The notes: generated from the letters alone by a model not told the origin. A DNA stretch of 64,000 nucleotides from Marivirga arenosa (GCF_030503895.2 NZ_CP129970.2:2403001-2467000); one strand, 5' to 3'; shown: positions 1-7,837, counted from the first letter of the stretch. Translations and numbers: made by a program.

Positions 1-107
1 TAAGTAACTTTTATCTAGTTACTAAATACAAGTTGCTATGAATAGGATTCTAATTAGGTATTGACATACTATAGAAAAATAAAGATCAGGCCATTTATTA
101 TTTATTA

Positions 108-179
108 AAGATTGGTTGTTAATGAACCATAAAAATAAAAAAAGCCCTAAATCGTAAGATTTAAGGCTTTTTGAGTTCA
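108..179. repeat. Copy 1 of the tRNA-terminator/att-flank repeat
   Basis: This stretch is nearly identical to 4858-4927 and clearly related to 32822-32896. It contains a hairpin (137-173, AAAAAGCC...GGCTTTTT) that matches the terminator downstream of the tRNA at 32912. Similarity stops at about 179, before the tRNA 3'-end core present in the other two copies. Right after it begins a 5'-truncated DUF5675 gene. I read it as the outer remnant of an older integration or deletion event at the tRNA site. The DNA at 1-107 holds no convincing gene. Confidence 0.75.
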
Positions 180-180
180 C

Positions 181-720
181 ATAAGTTGCGTACCTGAAGG
201 AAAGTATCTTATCGAAAAGAGGATTACCCATGAGCGAGGCTTTCATTTGATTTTGAGGGATGTTCCTGAGCGGAGCTGGATTTTAATCCATCCTGCGAAT
301 GATGCACTGAAGGAATTGCAGGGATGTATAGCCCCTGTGATGAAGCTTAGCGATATAGGTAAAGGTATTCATTCACAAAAAGCAATGGATAAACTTTTAG
401 AAGCCTTTGAGGAGGTTCAAAAAGAAAATGAATTGGTATATCTCACCATTAAAAAACAATCAAATATGAATATCATAAAACAAGCTCAGCAGCCAACTCC
501 AAAATTCTTTAAGAAGCTAAGAACTGCAGGACTGATATTGGCTGCCATCGGAGGTGCTATATTGAGTGCACCGATAAGTTTATCCGCTGGAGTGATTACA
601 GCTGCAGGTTACTTGACAGTGGGCGCTAGTGTGTTAAGTGCTGTAAGCCAGGTAGCGGTAGAGCAAGAAGAAAATCCTCCACAGGAGGAAATGAATCACA
701 ATTCTCATGCAAGTCCATGA
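181..720 (+). pseudogene. 5'-truncated DUF5675 gene with C-terminal membrane segments
   Basis: The frame is open from about 175 and reads SCVPEGKYLIEKRITHERGF onward, matching residues about 41-60 of the complete DUF5675 protein at 6337-6999. The first 40 codons are missing because the gene starts at the junction with the terminator repeat (stop codon at 172). A TTG at 247 could start a 157-aa product, but homology shows that this is internal. The DUF5675 motif around SWILIHPANDA is kept. The C-terminal part (PTPKFFKKLR, then two hydrophobic stretches) is intact and overlaps the next gene by 14 bases, as in the complete copy. DUF5675 function is unknown. This copy is probably non-functional, unless the C-terminal part is translated separately from the ATG at 466. 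Confidence 0.8.
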
Positions 721-895
721 TAAGGTAGGAGTAGCAGGAGGGACTTTGCTGACGGTGCTAGTGAATCTGCAGAGTTCAGATATTATTAAAACCTGTATAC
801 TAGCAGCAGTAGGAGCATTAGTCAGTTTTTGTGTGTCGCTAGCTATGAAGTGGGTAGATAAAAAACTAAATAAAAAAGGGAACTTTAAAAGTTAA
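707..895 (+). CDS. Small single-span membrane protein of the DUF5675 cassette
   Basis: A 62-aa protein with one hydrophobic segment (about residues 27-48, IKTCILAAVGALVSFCVSLA) followed by a strongly basic tail (KKLNKKGNFK). It is a close relative of the 61-aa protein at 6983-7168 and has the same 14-base overlap with the upstream DUF5675 gene, which suggests translational coupling. Size, single span and basic tail recall phage holins or small toxins, but that is only an analogy. A bidirectional terminator follows. Confidence 0.7.
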   Translation: MQVHDKVGVAGGTLLTVLVNLQSSDIIKTCILAAVGALVSFCVSLAMKWVDKKLNKKGNFKS

Positions 896-903
896 AGCAT
901 AAA

Positions 904-928
904 AAAGGCCATCAACAAGATGGCCTTT
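904..928. terminator. Bidirectional hairpin terminator
   Basis: A perfect 10-bp stem (AAAGGCCATC / GATGGCCTTT) with a 5-base loop. It is flanked by A-rich DNA on the left and TTTAAAA on the right. It separates the converging small membrane protein gene and the fasciclin gene. Confidence 0.85.
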
Positions 929-949
929 AAAATCATAGTTTGAAAATTA

Positions 950-2974
950 TTAGTTCCCTTCTATCTGAACTTTTACATCAAATGTAATTGTACCTGTACC
1001 AGTACCATCAGAATCAATTTCAATTACTTTTATTAAACCAACATATCCACCTCTATCAGCATCGAAGGTAAATGATATGACATTCCCAACTTGTAAATTT
1101 GTAGCAGATGTATTAGTGTTGCTTACTGAGTTTGCTGCAGATTCTAATTGGCTATTCAGTATTAAACTATTAAATTGTTCAGGACTAATATCAGTAACTC
1201 TAAACCGAGTTGAATTTCTAGTTCCAAATATCCCTTCAATAGGTAAACCATTTGCATCATAAACAGCATGTAAACTCTGATCATCTATTGAAGCTAAAGT
1301 TACTTCGTTAGTTGCGCCAAAGTAATATCCTAAATCTACAGTAGAGCCTGAAGTACCTGAGGCATCTCTTGCGTCAGCATAGGAATATCGTATATTGTTA
1401 AATGCGTCATAAAAATTGGGTTCTGGGTTTCCTTGGGCACCCAGTAAAACAGAACTGTAAGTTTCAATACTTGATACTATTCCTGCTACAGCATGTGTGA
1501 GGCCATTTGATGATTCAATATCTGCAGCTACCACTGGCGCACCACCAGCTGCAATGGTTGATTGATTTTGGTATTCTGTGGGAGTGATTTTTATTTTGGT
1601 TCCTGTAGCTGTTTGAAATGTATTTGTTCCCTGCGCTAAGGCGTCACCTAGGTCCTGTCCGGAATAATCTGCTATTAAAACATGAGTCGCTATAATTCCA
1701 TACCATTGTTCTCCCGTATATGTATCAGGAGTAATAGCAGCTTCTTCAAATACTTGATTAATTGGAGCAAAAACAGTGATTGGATCATCACCTGCTAAAA
1801 CAGAAGATAATAAAGTTAAACCTTCACCAGCGGCATACTCATCTGCTTTCGCAATAGCTGCTGCTAAAGTACTGAAGTCAGCACCCAACAATACAGTTTG
1901 AGATACTTTACCAATATTTGTCCCTATTGTGGCAAAAATACTTGGGGGAATTAAAATAGTTTCTACTACTTGAACTACTCCATTTGTTGCTAGGATTTCT
2001 TTTCCTATAAATTCAACATCCGTATCCGTCCCACCTGTTTCGATATTTCCATTTGCATTGAAAAATATGCTTTCACCTTGAACTGTTTCAAGTTCAGTAC
2101 TTTCATTAAAAGAGGCTCTTAGATTAACAGAATTGACAATATGGTAGCTTAAAACCGCTTGTAAAATATCAGGATTGATTTGATTTAAGTCCTCTATTCC
2201 AAGTGCTGTTCTTAATTTTTCAAAAGCATCATCATCAGGTGCGAATAAGGTTAAATCATTTCCTTCTAAAGCTGTGATTAATTCAGAATCAGCATTTATA
2301 AATTCCTCTAATTGGGTGTGGTCAGAACTTGAGCTAATGATTTGCAAAATACTTTCCGTAGGTTGCGGAACATCAATAACCACTTCTTTGCTTAAAGAAT
2401 TAACTGTTCCATCTGCATTTTCAGCTGATAAGGTGACTTGATAAGTACCCACAGCATCATAAATATGTATAGGGTTTTCTTCGGTAGATATCTCTGATCC
2501 ATCTCCGAAATCCCACTCATAAGCAACTGCATTTTGTGATGAGTTAGTAAATTCAATTGCATAAGGATCGTTTACATCAGGTGCAAAGGTAAAATCAACA
2601 ATTGCTTCAGGAGACACCATCTCGATTACGAATGCACCTTGAAAGACTTCGATGATATCTTCATTAGAAACGGCAACGTCAATGACATAACTAATACCGC
2701 TTTTAAGCGTATTTCCTGCCTCTATAGAAATAACTCCAGTAGATTCATCTATTGAAATACCTTGGAAATCACTTGCAGAAATATCTCCAAATGAAAAAGT
2801 AAAGCTGCCCTCACCATCCACTTCAGGCATATCACTGGTAAAACCTTCACCCACATTCAAGGTGACATTATTATTGGCATATGTTAAGGATCTTATCTCA
2901 AGTATCTCTTCCTCCTCAGTGCAAGAGAGACTCAAAAAAATCAAAGAAATTAGGTAGATAAGTTTTGTACGCAT
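950..2974 (-). CDS. PKD and fasciclin-domain lipoprotein
   Basis: A 674-aa secreted lipoprotein. The signal peptide ends in a lipobox with Cys18 (LSLSC), followed by acidic residues (TEEEE). Residues about 25-120 look like a beta-sandwich domain. Residues about 125-200 are a PKD domain (YEWDFGDGS, GTYQVTLSAEN). Two fasciclin/FAS1 domains follow at about 205-345 (LTLFAPDDDAFEKL) and 350-505 (ITVFAPINQVFEEA), and then a C-terminal domain of unknown type. FAS1 and PKD domains generally mediate surface adhesion. The gene lies between the small membrane protein and the 54-aa ORF, which are only 84 bp apart in the complete cassette at 7168-7252, so it appears to be an insertion into that cassette in element A. 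Confidence 0.88.
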   Translation of the reverse strand: MRTKLIYLISLIFLSLSCTEEEEILEIRSLTYANNNVTLNVGEGFTSDMPEVDGEGSFTFSFGDISASDFQGISIDESTGVISIEAGNTLKSGISYVIDVAVSNEDIIEVFQGAFVIEMVSPEAIVDFTFAPDVNDPYAIEFTNSSQNAVAYEWDFGDGSEISTEENPIHIYDAVGTYQVTLSAENADGTVNSLSKEVVIDVPQPTESILQIISSSSDHTQLEEFINADSELITALEGNDLTLFAPDDDAFEKLRTALGIEDLNQINPDILQAVLSYHIVNSVNLRASFNESTELETVQGESIFFNANGNIETGGTDTDVEFIGKEILATNGVVQVVETILIPPSIFATIGTNIGKVSQTVLLGADFSTLAAAIAKADEYAAGEGLTLLSSVLAGDDPITVFAPINQVFEEAAITPDTYTGEQWYGIIATHVLIADYSGQDLGDALAQGTNTFQTATGTKIKITPTEYQNQSTIAAGGAPVVAADIESSNGLTHAVAGIVSSIETYSSVLLGAQGNPEPNFYDAFNNIRYSYADARDASGTSGSTVDLGYYFGATNEVTLASIDDQSLHAVYDANGLPIEGIFGTRNSTRFRVTDISPEQFNSLILNSQLESAANSVSNTNTSATNLQVGNVISFTFDADRGGYVGLIKVIEIDSDGTGTGTITFDVKVQIEGN

Positions 2975-3136
2975 ATTTTTTAATTTTTCAACATTTAAGA
3001 TATATAAAATTAATTATTTTAAAGAATCTATTCAAGAAAGGTTGCTAATATATAGTGTACATTTCCCTTATTATTACATCTAACCTTTTAAATAATATCA
3101 ATTAAAACCCAGTAGGTAAACCCACCGGGCAATAAA

Positions 3137-3301
3137 CTAAAAAGGCAATTGCGAGAAATTGACTTCAAACCACAAAAACTGAGAGAAATAATAACTATCA
3201 GATTGAAAATATAAGCGAGTGAAGCGAAAAGCTGGACGCAGGCGAACGTACGCCACCAGCCACTTGCTGGCGATACGTGCTTTAAAAATTAATCTAAACA
3301 T
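3137..3301 (-). CDS. Conserved 54-aa small protein (copy 1)
   Basis: A 54-codon ORF starting MFRLIF and ending FSQLPF. It aligns end to end, without gaps, with the ORF at 7252-7416 (37 of 54 residues identical by my count). Many differences are synonymous third-position changes or conservative swaps, and the start and stop positions agree, which argues for a real protein. The core WLVAYVRLRPAF is invariant. It is rich in aromatic and basic residues with no clear signal or membrane segment. Function is unknown. Similarity to the second copy ends at the start codon, so its upstream region is not the native one. Confidence 0.55.
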   Translation of the reverse strand: MFRLIFKARIASKWLVAYVRLRPAFRFTRLYFQSDSYYFSQFLWFEVNFSQLPF

Positions 3302-4190
3302 TGACCATTCATTTGGAGGAGATGTTAATTATATGATAGTTTGGGAAAGACAATGGTGGGACATCCGAGACGGGAATTTAACGCAAGCATACTATAATGG
3401 ACCACAGATGAGTAGTCCTTGGAATCTAAATATCGGAGGGGGTAAGTCATTAAGATTCGCAACAATTCATAGGGCATGCCATCGTTACACGTTTGAAGAT
3501 GTAAATAACTTAAGCAGACCAATTTTGGGGAATGGAGGTAAAATAAAAATTAATTATAATGATGGAGAAGGCACTGGTGTAAACTGGGGACAAGAATGGC
3601 AAAATGTTGACTTCAGAACAGGATTGCTACCAAATATAAAGATTTGGGGTAAAAGTGAAAATACTGGTCAATATTTCATGACAAACCAATTGTATTCTAC
3701 TACAATTCATGAATTAGCTCATACCACACATATAAATACTATGAACTTTGGTCTTATTGGATATGGTCAAGTTAGTCCAATCTTGTATGAAAGCTGGGCT
3801 ACTGCTGTGGAATGGTATTTGACCAGAAAGGAGTACTTGGACAGGGGAGTTAATAATTATGATAGCCCTAATCTAATTGTTCCAGACGTGGGATTACAGG
3901 TAGATAACGAACAATGGTGGAGATTTAATGGCAGAGGAGAGACCAATGATATTTACACCCCTCTTTTTATTGATTTGATTGACAACTATAACCAAGCTGC
4001 TGAAAGAAATAGTAATAATATGCCTACAGATATTATTACTGGTTTCTCTGTGCGTAATATTGAAAGAAATGTAATACGAAATTCTTACGGTTTAACAAGC
4101 TTGAGAAATGAGCTGAAGAGGAATGAACCAAGTGGTATTACGGATGCTCAAATTGATAATTATATAGCATTTTACTTTAACAATTTGTAA
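3302..4190 (+). pseudogene. N-terminally truncated zinc metallopeptidase
   Basis: The frame encodes a zincin-like segment with TTIHELAHTTHI (HExxH plus a third His) around 3708-3743 and a downstream ESWATAVEW (about 3788-3815) that may supply the last ligand region. The open frame runs back to a GTG at 3219. However, the codons from 3219 to 3301 are the antisense of the 54-aa ORF repeated elsewhere, so they are not native. The real N-terminus and signal peptide, expected for such a Bacteroidota peptidase, are missing. The gene therefore looks beheaded by a rearrangement at about 3301. The next gene, a lipoprotein, follows after 2 bases, so the two were probably one operon. Expression as a chimera from 3219 cannot be excluded. 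Confidence 0.6.
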
Positions 4191-4192
4191 GA

Positions 4193-4633
4193 ATGAGAAA
4201 ATATTTTTTTCTACTATCAGTATGTTTTTTAAATGCATGCGGAACTGGTGAACCAATAAGTGGCGTAACTAAACATATTTTCCAGAATAAAACCAATTAT
4301 GAAGTTTTGGTGATAGGTTATAACGATGGTAGTGAAGCAGCCAGTTTCAATCTTCAATCTGAAGAAGAATACATTTGGGATATCCCTGCTAGAGATGGTG
4401 CAGATAATGGTCCTTTCAGCACGTCATTATTTAGACCTCATGACTCAGTATTAGTGTTTTATGCAGATACACTTGTAATTCATTTCGATATTGGAAGATT
4501 AGAAGGTAATCCAATGCGCATAGAAAACTACGATCTTGTAGAAGGCGAAAGAGAGCCTTTTATTTATGAATTCATTTTTGATGAAGAAGATTATAATCTT
4601 GCACTGGAAAGAGGTAGAATCATGAAGCCTTAA
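4193..4633 (+). CDS. Small lipoprotein of unknown function
   Basis: A 146-aa protein whose signal peptide ends in a lipobox with Cys16 (LNACGTGEP). The mature part is acidic, with beta-rich patterning (NYEVLVIGYNDG, SVLVFYADTLVIHFD). I do not recognise a family. It starts 2 bases after the truncated metallopeptidase, so it was probably co-transcribed with it. It may no longer have a promoter. Confidence 0.65.
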   Translation: MRKYFFLLSVCFLNACGTGEPISGVTKHIFQNKTNYEVLVIGYNDGSEAASFNLQSEEEYIWDIPARDGADNGPFSTSLFRPHDSVLVFYADTLVIHFDIGRLEGNPMRIENYDLVEGEREPFIYEFIFDEEDYNLALERGRIMKP

Positions 4634-4718
4634 AGTACAAGCCGTCCTGAAATTAGTTGAAGGTTTTTTAAGAGTAAAGTACTTAAAGAATGATTTTTTG
4701 AATTGCTCATGATACATA
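4634..4718. other. Intergenic stretch with no recognised feature
   Basis: No coding signal or clear hairpin is seen between the lipoprotein gene and the arm-type repeats. If element A once had an integrase beside its arm sites, it would have been near here, but no integrase remnant is recognisable. Confidence 0.4.
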
Positions 4719-4724
4719 CTGTTA

Positions 4725-4848
4725 AAATGGACACTACAGCATGAGCAGAAATGATTACAACAGACAGCAAATCGGCCTTTGTGTGCTTTAAAAGGCCAAG
4801 TGTCCAAAAATATATAATTTTAAAATGGACACCAAATGGACACTTTTT
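4725..4848. promoter_or_regulatory. Putative integrase arm-type sites of element A
   Basis: The motif TGGACAC occurs directly at about 4727, inverted (GTGTCCA) at about 4800, and as a tandem pair at about 4835-4843. The arrangement (direct, inverted, tandem pair, then the att repeat) mirrors the GGGCAC motifs at 32677-32812 beside the intact integrase. I infer arm-binding sites of a related integrase with a different specificity. Binding has not been shown. Confidence 0.5.
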
Positions 4849-4955
4849 ATTTGATATGAATTGGTTTTTAATGAACCATAAAAATAAAAAAGCCCTAAAT
4901 CGTAAGATTTAAGGCTTTTTGAGTTCAGATGAATTCTGAAAGTGGGCCCACCTGG
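4841..4955. repeat. attL of element B / attR remnant of element A
   Basis: About 115 bp matching 32811-32924. It includes the tRNA terminator hairpin (4884-4920) and a 24-bp perfect core (4932-4955) equal to 32901-32924, which covers the 3' end of the tRNA (acceptor and T-arm side). Right of 4955 the sequence departs from the tRNA. This is the expected structure for integration of a tyrosine-recombinase element into a tRNA 3' end. Confidence 0.85.
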
Positions 4956-5010
4956 ACCACACTAAAACCTTATTCAAAACTGATATTCAGTTACTTATGA
5001 TTTGTATGGT

Positions 5011-5036
5011 TTAAAAGGGCACGAATAGGGCACTAA
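5011..5036. promoter_or_regulatory. Putative arm-type sites at the left end of element B
   Basis: The sequence AAAAGGGCACGAATAGGGCA is nearly the same as AAAAGGGCACAAATAGGGCA at 32791-32810, next to the other end of the element. Tandem GGGCAC motifs with the same 11-base period at both ends suggest integrase or excisionase arm-binding sites. Confidence 0.5.
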
Positions 5037-5187
5037 AAATTTAATCGTTTTTATCGCCAAATATCGGCTCTTTTTGAAGCTAAAACTGCCAAAGAACTTT
5101 TCTTTGTTATACTAAATATACACAAAAAAGGGCAAATATTATGTATAAAAGGCGGGAAATTTCTGGATTAGAACCTGAAAAATTGGC

Positions 5188-5385
5188 TTAATCGGTGAGG
5201 TATTCCTGGACTGTTTCAGCATCTATTCCAGTGTAATCAGCGAACTCTGAAACGGTGATCATTTGGTGTTTTTCTTTTCCTCTTCTTTCCCTGATCTTCT
5301 CTAATAATCTTCTTCCTGTGCGTTCGCTTTTTCCTGTAATGCGCTGTATGTCCTTTGGATAGATAACGGTTCTTTTCAATATCAT
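5188..5385 (-). CDS. Small helix-turn-helix-like protein
   Basis: A 65-aa basic protein (MILKRTVIYPKDIQRITGKS...). The segment KDIQRITGKSERTGRRLLEK resembles a DNA-binding helix pair, and a second helical unit (VSEFADYTGIDAETVQEYL) also looks HTH-like. I recall similar small proteins in Bacteroidota, but no named family. It diverges from the DUF6266 gene and might regulate it or the element end, which is inference. Confidence 0.6.
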   Translation of the reverse strand: MILKRTVIYPKDIQRITGKSERTGRRLLEKIRERRGKEKHQMITVSEFADYTGIDAETVQEYLTD

Positions 5386-5566
5386 AAGCTTATACTTTAT
5401 CTATACTTTATCAATAAGGATGCTATACACTAATATAGCCAATTTCTTGAAAGCTATAACGACAATAATTACCAATTAAGACAACACGACCTTTAGCGGA
5501 AGTCAGTTTTTGACAAATGCACTTTAGGAGAATAGTTTGCCTGCTCATCAAATAAAATTTTTAAGT

Positions 5567-6328
5567 ATGGCAAGACAAAAAGGTATTATCAAACTGAAAG
5601 GCAAAATCGGAGATTTGTCTTTCTACAAAACGAAAGATGGCTACTTGGCTAGAGAAAAAGGAGGTATTGACAAAGAGCGTATGAAGAACGATCCCGCTTT
5701 CCAACGGACTCGAGAAAATAGTTCTGAGTTTGGAAGAGCCGGGAAAGCTGGTAGGCTTTTGAGAACTTCTGTTCGTCCATTGCTTTTGAAGGCTGCTGAT
5801 GGCCGAGTGGCCAGTCGAATGACGCGAGAAATGGTGAAGGTCGTGAAAAGTGATTCCGACAATGAAAGAGGCGAAAGAACGGCTGCTAACGGTGATATTG
5901 AATTGCTTAAGGGCTTTGAATTTAATCAAAGCGGAAAGCTTAATGCGACTATGTATGCGCCCTTTGTAGCCAATATCGACAGGGCAACGGGCGAAGCCAC
6001 GGTCAATATACCAGAATTTATTCCGCAGAATACTTTTGCAGCTCCTGCAGGCGCATCGCATATGCGTTTGGTGTCTGCTGCAAGCAAAGTGGATTTCTTA
6101 GAGGAAACATTCAGCTTGGGTACTAATGAAAGTAGCGAGATAGCGATTGGTCCACAGACCGAAACAGCTATCACCTTGACTGCAACTGTTCCGACAGCTG
6201 GTGATCAACCCATCTTTTTGCTTTTTGGAGTGGAATTCCTGCAGGAGGTGAATGGGACTATGTATCCGCTTAAGAATGGAGCCTTTAATGCATTGGCACT
6301 TGTTGAGATTGATAATAGTGCTAAATAG
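5567..6328 (+). CDS. DUF6266 family protein
   Basis: The N-terminus MARQKGIIKLKGKIGDLSFY and the segment FQRTRENSSEFGRAGKAGRL are the signature of DUF6266, a Bacteroidota family of unknown function. An in-frame TTG at 5537 would add ten residues, but the ATG at 5567 fits the family start. The protein has 253 aa, no signal peptide and no membrane span. The middle and C-terminal parts are beta-rich (ATVNIPEFIPQNTF; ETAITLTATVPTAGDQPIFL). The N-terminal Arg/Lys/Gly-rich region looks like a structural or nucleic-acid-contacting part. It is 8 bases upstream of DUF5675, so it is the first gene of the cassette. Structural phage-like or contractile-system roles have no direct support here. Confidence 0.85.
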   Translation: MARQKGIIKLKGKIGDLSFYKTKDGYLAREKGGIDKERMKNDPAFQRTRENSSEFGRAGKAGRLLRTSVRPLLLKAADGRVASRMTREMVKVVKSDSDNERGERTAANGDIELLKGFEFNQSGKLNATMYAPFVANIDRATGEATVNIPEFIPQNTFAAPAGASHMRLVSAASKVDFLEETFSLGTNESSEIAIGPQTETAITLTATVPTAGDQPIFLLFGVEFLQEVNGTMYPLKNGAFNALALVEIDNSAK

Positions 6329-6336
6329 ACTTCACA

Positions 6337-6999
6337 ATGGAGTTTCTATTAAAGCGAATATATCATCCTAGCGGAACTAATGGAGCTCTTTGGTATGATG
6401 GATCACTGATCTGCCATACCATTGAACTCCCCTGGAAGGAAAATCAGCCTTTTGTCAGTTGTATTCCTGAAGGGAGATACCTTTTGGAGAAAAGGATTAC
6501 TCATGAAAGGGGATTTCATCTGATATTGAAGAGCGTTCCGGGAAGGAGTTGGATTTTAATCCATCCTGCGAATGATGCCCGGACAGAATTGGAAGGCTGC
6601 ATTGCACCAGTATTGGAGTTGACAGGAATAGGAAAAGGAATCCGATCGTGTGAAGCCATGGACAGGCTTTTGGAAGTCTTTGAAGAGGCTCAAGAGAACC
6701 AGAATCATATTTACATCACTATCAAAGATAAATCAACTATGAATATTTTAGAACGAGTGAAAAAGCCCACCCCAAAGTTGTTTAGAAAGTTACGAACAGT
6801 CGGTTTGGTATTGGCTGCTGCAGGAGGTGCTATTTTAGGAGCGCCAATTGCACTGCCAGCTGGCTTGATTACGGTTGCAGGATATCTGACCGTTGGCGCC
6901 AGTGTCCTGACTGCAGTGAGTCAGGTGACGGTGGATGATGAGGTCAAAATACCTCCACTGCCTGAGGTAAAAAACAAGGGAGATGCAAGTCCACGGTAA
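6337..6999 (+). CDS. DUF5675 protein fused to a two-span membrane domain
   Basis: A 220-aa protein. Residues 1-130 are DUF5675 (LLKRIYHPSGTNGALWYDG, CHTIELPWKEN, SCIPEGRYLL, WILIHPANDA, GCIAPV), a family found in phage-like loci and of unknown activity. Residues about 137-205 begin at an internal Met (MNILERVKKPTPKLFRKLR) and contain two hydrophobic stretches (GLVLAAAGGAILGAP; LITVAGYLTVGASVL). In other Bacteroidota I recall this second part as a separate small protein, so this may be a fusion or have an internal start. The last 17 bases overlap the next small membrane protein. The set resembles an endolysin plus holins arrangement in layout only. Confidence 0.85.
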   Translation: MEFLLKRIYHPSGTNGALWYDGSLICHTIELPWKENQPFVSCIPEGRYLLEKRITHERGFHLILKSVPGRSWILIHPANDARTELEGCIAPVLELTGIGKGIRSCEAMDRLLEVFEEAQENQNHIYITIKDKSTMNILERVKKPTPKLFRKLRTVGLVLAAAGGAILGAPIALPAGLITVAGYLTVGASVLTAVSQVTVDDEVKIPPLPEVKNKGDASPR

Positions 7000-7168
7000 G
7001 GCGGGCACAGCTGGCGGAACACTGCTCACCGTGCTGGTCAATTTGCAAACAGCGGATATCGTCAAGACTTGCATTTTGGCAGCTGTGGGAGCATTAGTTA
7101 GTTTTTGTATGTCATTGGCCATGAAATGGGTGGTCAAGAAAATCAGGAAGAAAGACCGTAGTTCATAG
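6983..7168 (+). CDS. Small single-span membrane protein (copy 2)
   Basis: A 61-aa protein with a Gly/Thr-rich N-terminus, one membrane span (about residues 27-48, VKTCILAAVGALVSFCMSLA) and a basic tail (KWVVKKIRKKDR). It overlaps the DUF5675 gene by 17 bases and is homologous to 707-895. A terminator hairpin overlaps its stop codon, so it ends the cassette operon. Holin-like function is possible but unproven. Confidence 0.75.
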   Translation: MQVHGKAGTAGGTLLTVLVNLQTADIVKTCILAAVGALVSFCMSLAMKWVVKKIRKKDRSS

Positions 7169-7182
7169 CTACGGTTTTTTTT
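7155..7182 (+). terminator. Rho-independent terminator of the DUF6266-DUF5675 cassette
   Basis: A 7-bp stem (ACCGTAG / CTACGGT) with a 7-base loop that contains the stop codon of the small membrane protein gene, followed by a run of eight T. Confidence 0.85.
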
Positions 7183-7251
7183 ATGTCCAGTCCACAGAGA
7201 AATGATCAAAAAAATAAAAACCTGGCAGGCGAAACCCACCAGGCAATAAAA

Positions 7252-7416
7252 CTAAAACGGCAATGGCGAGAAATTAATCTCAAACCTCAAAAACCGAAGG
7301 AAATAATAACCTTCAGACTGAACACGAAACCGCGTTAAACTAAACGCTGGACGAAGACGAACGTACGCCACCAACCACCGGCTGTCGATGCGCACTCTAA
7401 AAATTAATTTAAACAT
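7252..7416 (-). CDS. Conserved 54-aa small protein (copy 2)
   Basis: An ORF starting MFKLIFRVRIDSRWLVAYVR and ending FSPLPF, equal in length to the ORF at 3137-3301, with conserved start and stop and many synonymous differences. The frame is open further upstream (to about 7650), and an ATG at 7425 would add three residues, but the homology begins at the 7416 start. It faces the cassette operon and ends 84 bp from it. No family name or function is known to me. Confidence 0.6.
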   Translation of the reverse strand: MFKLIFRVRIDSRWLVAYVRLRPAFSLTRFRVQSEGYYFLRFLRFEINFSPLPF

Positions 7417-7772
7417 AGTGCGCATCCACACAGGACCGGTGAGATAGATGCAAGAGCGGCACAACAAAAAATACGAGCATGAAGGGCTTGGAAGTCGAGA
7501 AGGATGCTGGAGATTTTTTTTGTAGCCGGCAACGCGAACTCTTGTCATCTTTCTCATCCGCATGCCTGTACCTTTCACTATGTTTGGATTGATTTTTTCA
7601 CTGTCCTTAAGCAGGAAAGCTAGCCTGTAGCCTTTTGGGAAAGTAAGCAATCTGGCAGAAAATCAGCTATGAAAATCCTCCTCTTCCTAACCTGAACCTC
7701 CACATATAATATTTTTAAAAGAGAAAAGAAAAAACGGAAAAAAAGAAAAGAGAAAGCCTTTTTTTCCGGGCT
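7417..7772. other. Non-coding stretch, purine-rich on the plus strand
   Basis: No convincing gene is seen. The long minus-strand frame here is simply an upstream extension of the 54-aa ORF, with low-complexity translation. From about 7715 to 7768 the plus strand is almost pure A/G (AAGAAAAAACGG, AAAAAAGAAAAGAG). It could hold the promoter of the 54-aa gene and of the downstream RNA-like region. Confidence 0.4.
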
Positions 7773-7837
7773 GACTCGCCTAGGGGGCAAGTCTTTTTTG
7801 AAAAATACTTCCGCTGGTGAGCGGAGGAGATTTTTTA
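7773..7837 (+). terminator. Two tandem terminator-like hairpins
   Basis: The first hairpin (7773-7793, GACT-C-GCC / GGC-A-AGTC) is followed by six T. The second (7808-7827, an 8-bp stem with a GGTG loop: CTTCCGCT / AGCGGAGG) is followed by AGATTTTTT. They are either tandem plus-strand terminators or the first structured elements of the adjoining RNA-like region. Confidence 0.5.

Noticed and set aside
22-246. A 74-codon minus-strand ORF
   Set aside because: It runs through the duplicated terminator repeat and the antisense of the truncated DUF5675 gene.
5561-6174. Three minus-strand ORFs opposite the DUF6266 gene
   Set aside because: They are antisense shadows of a gene with a clear family signature.
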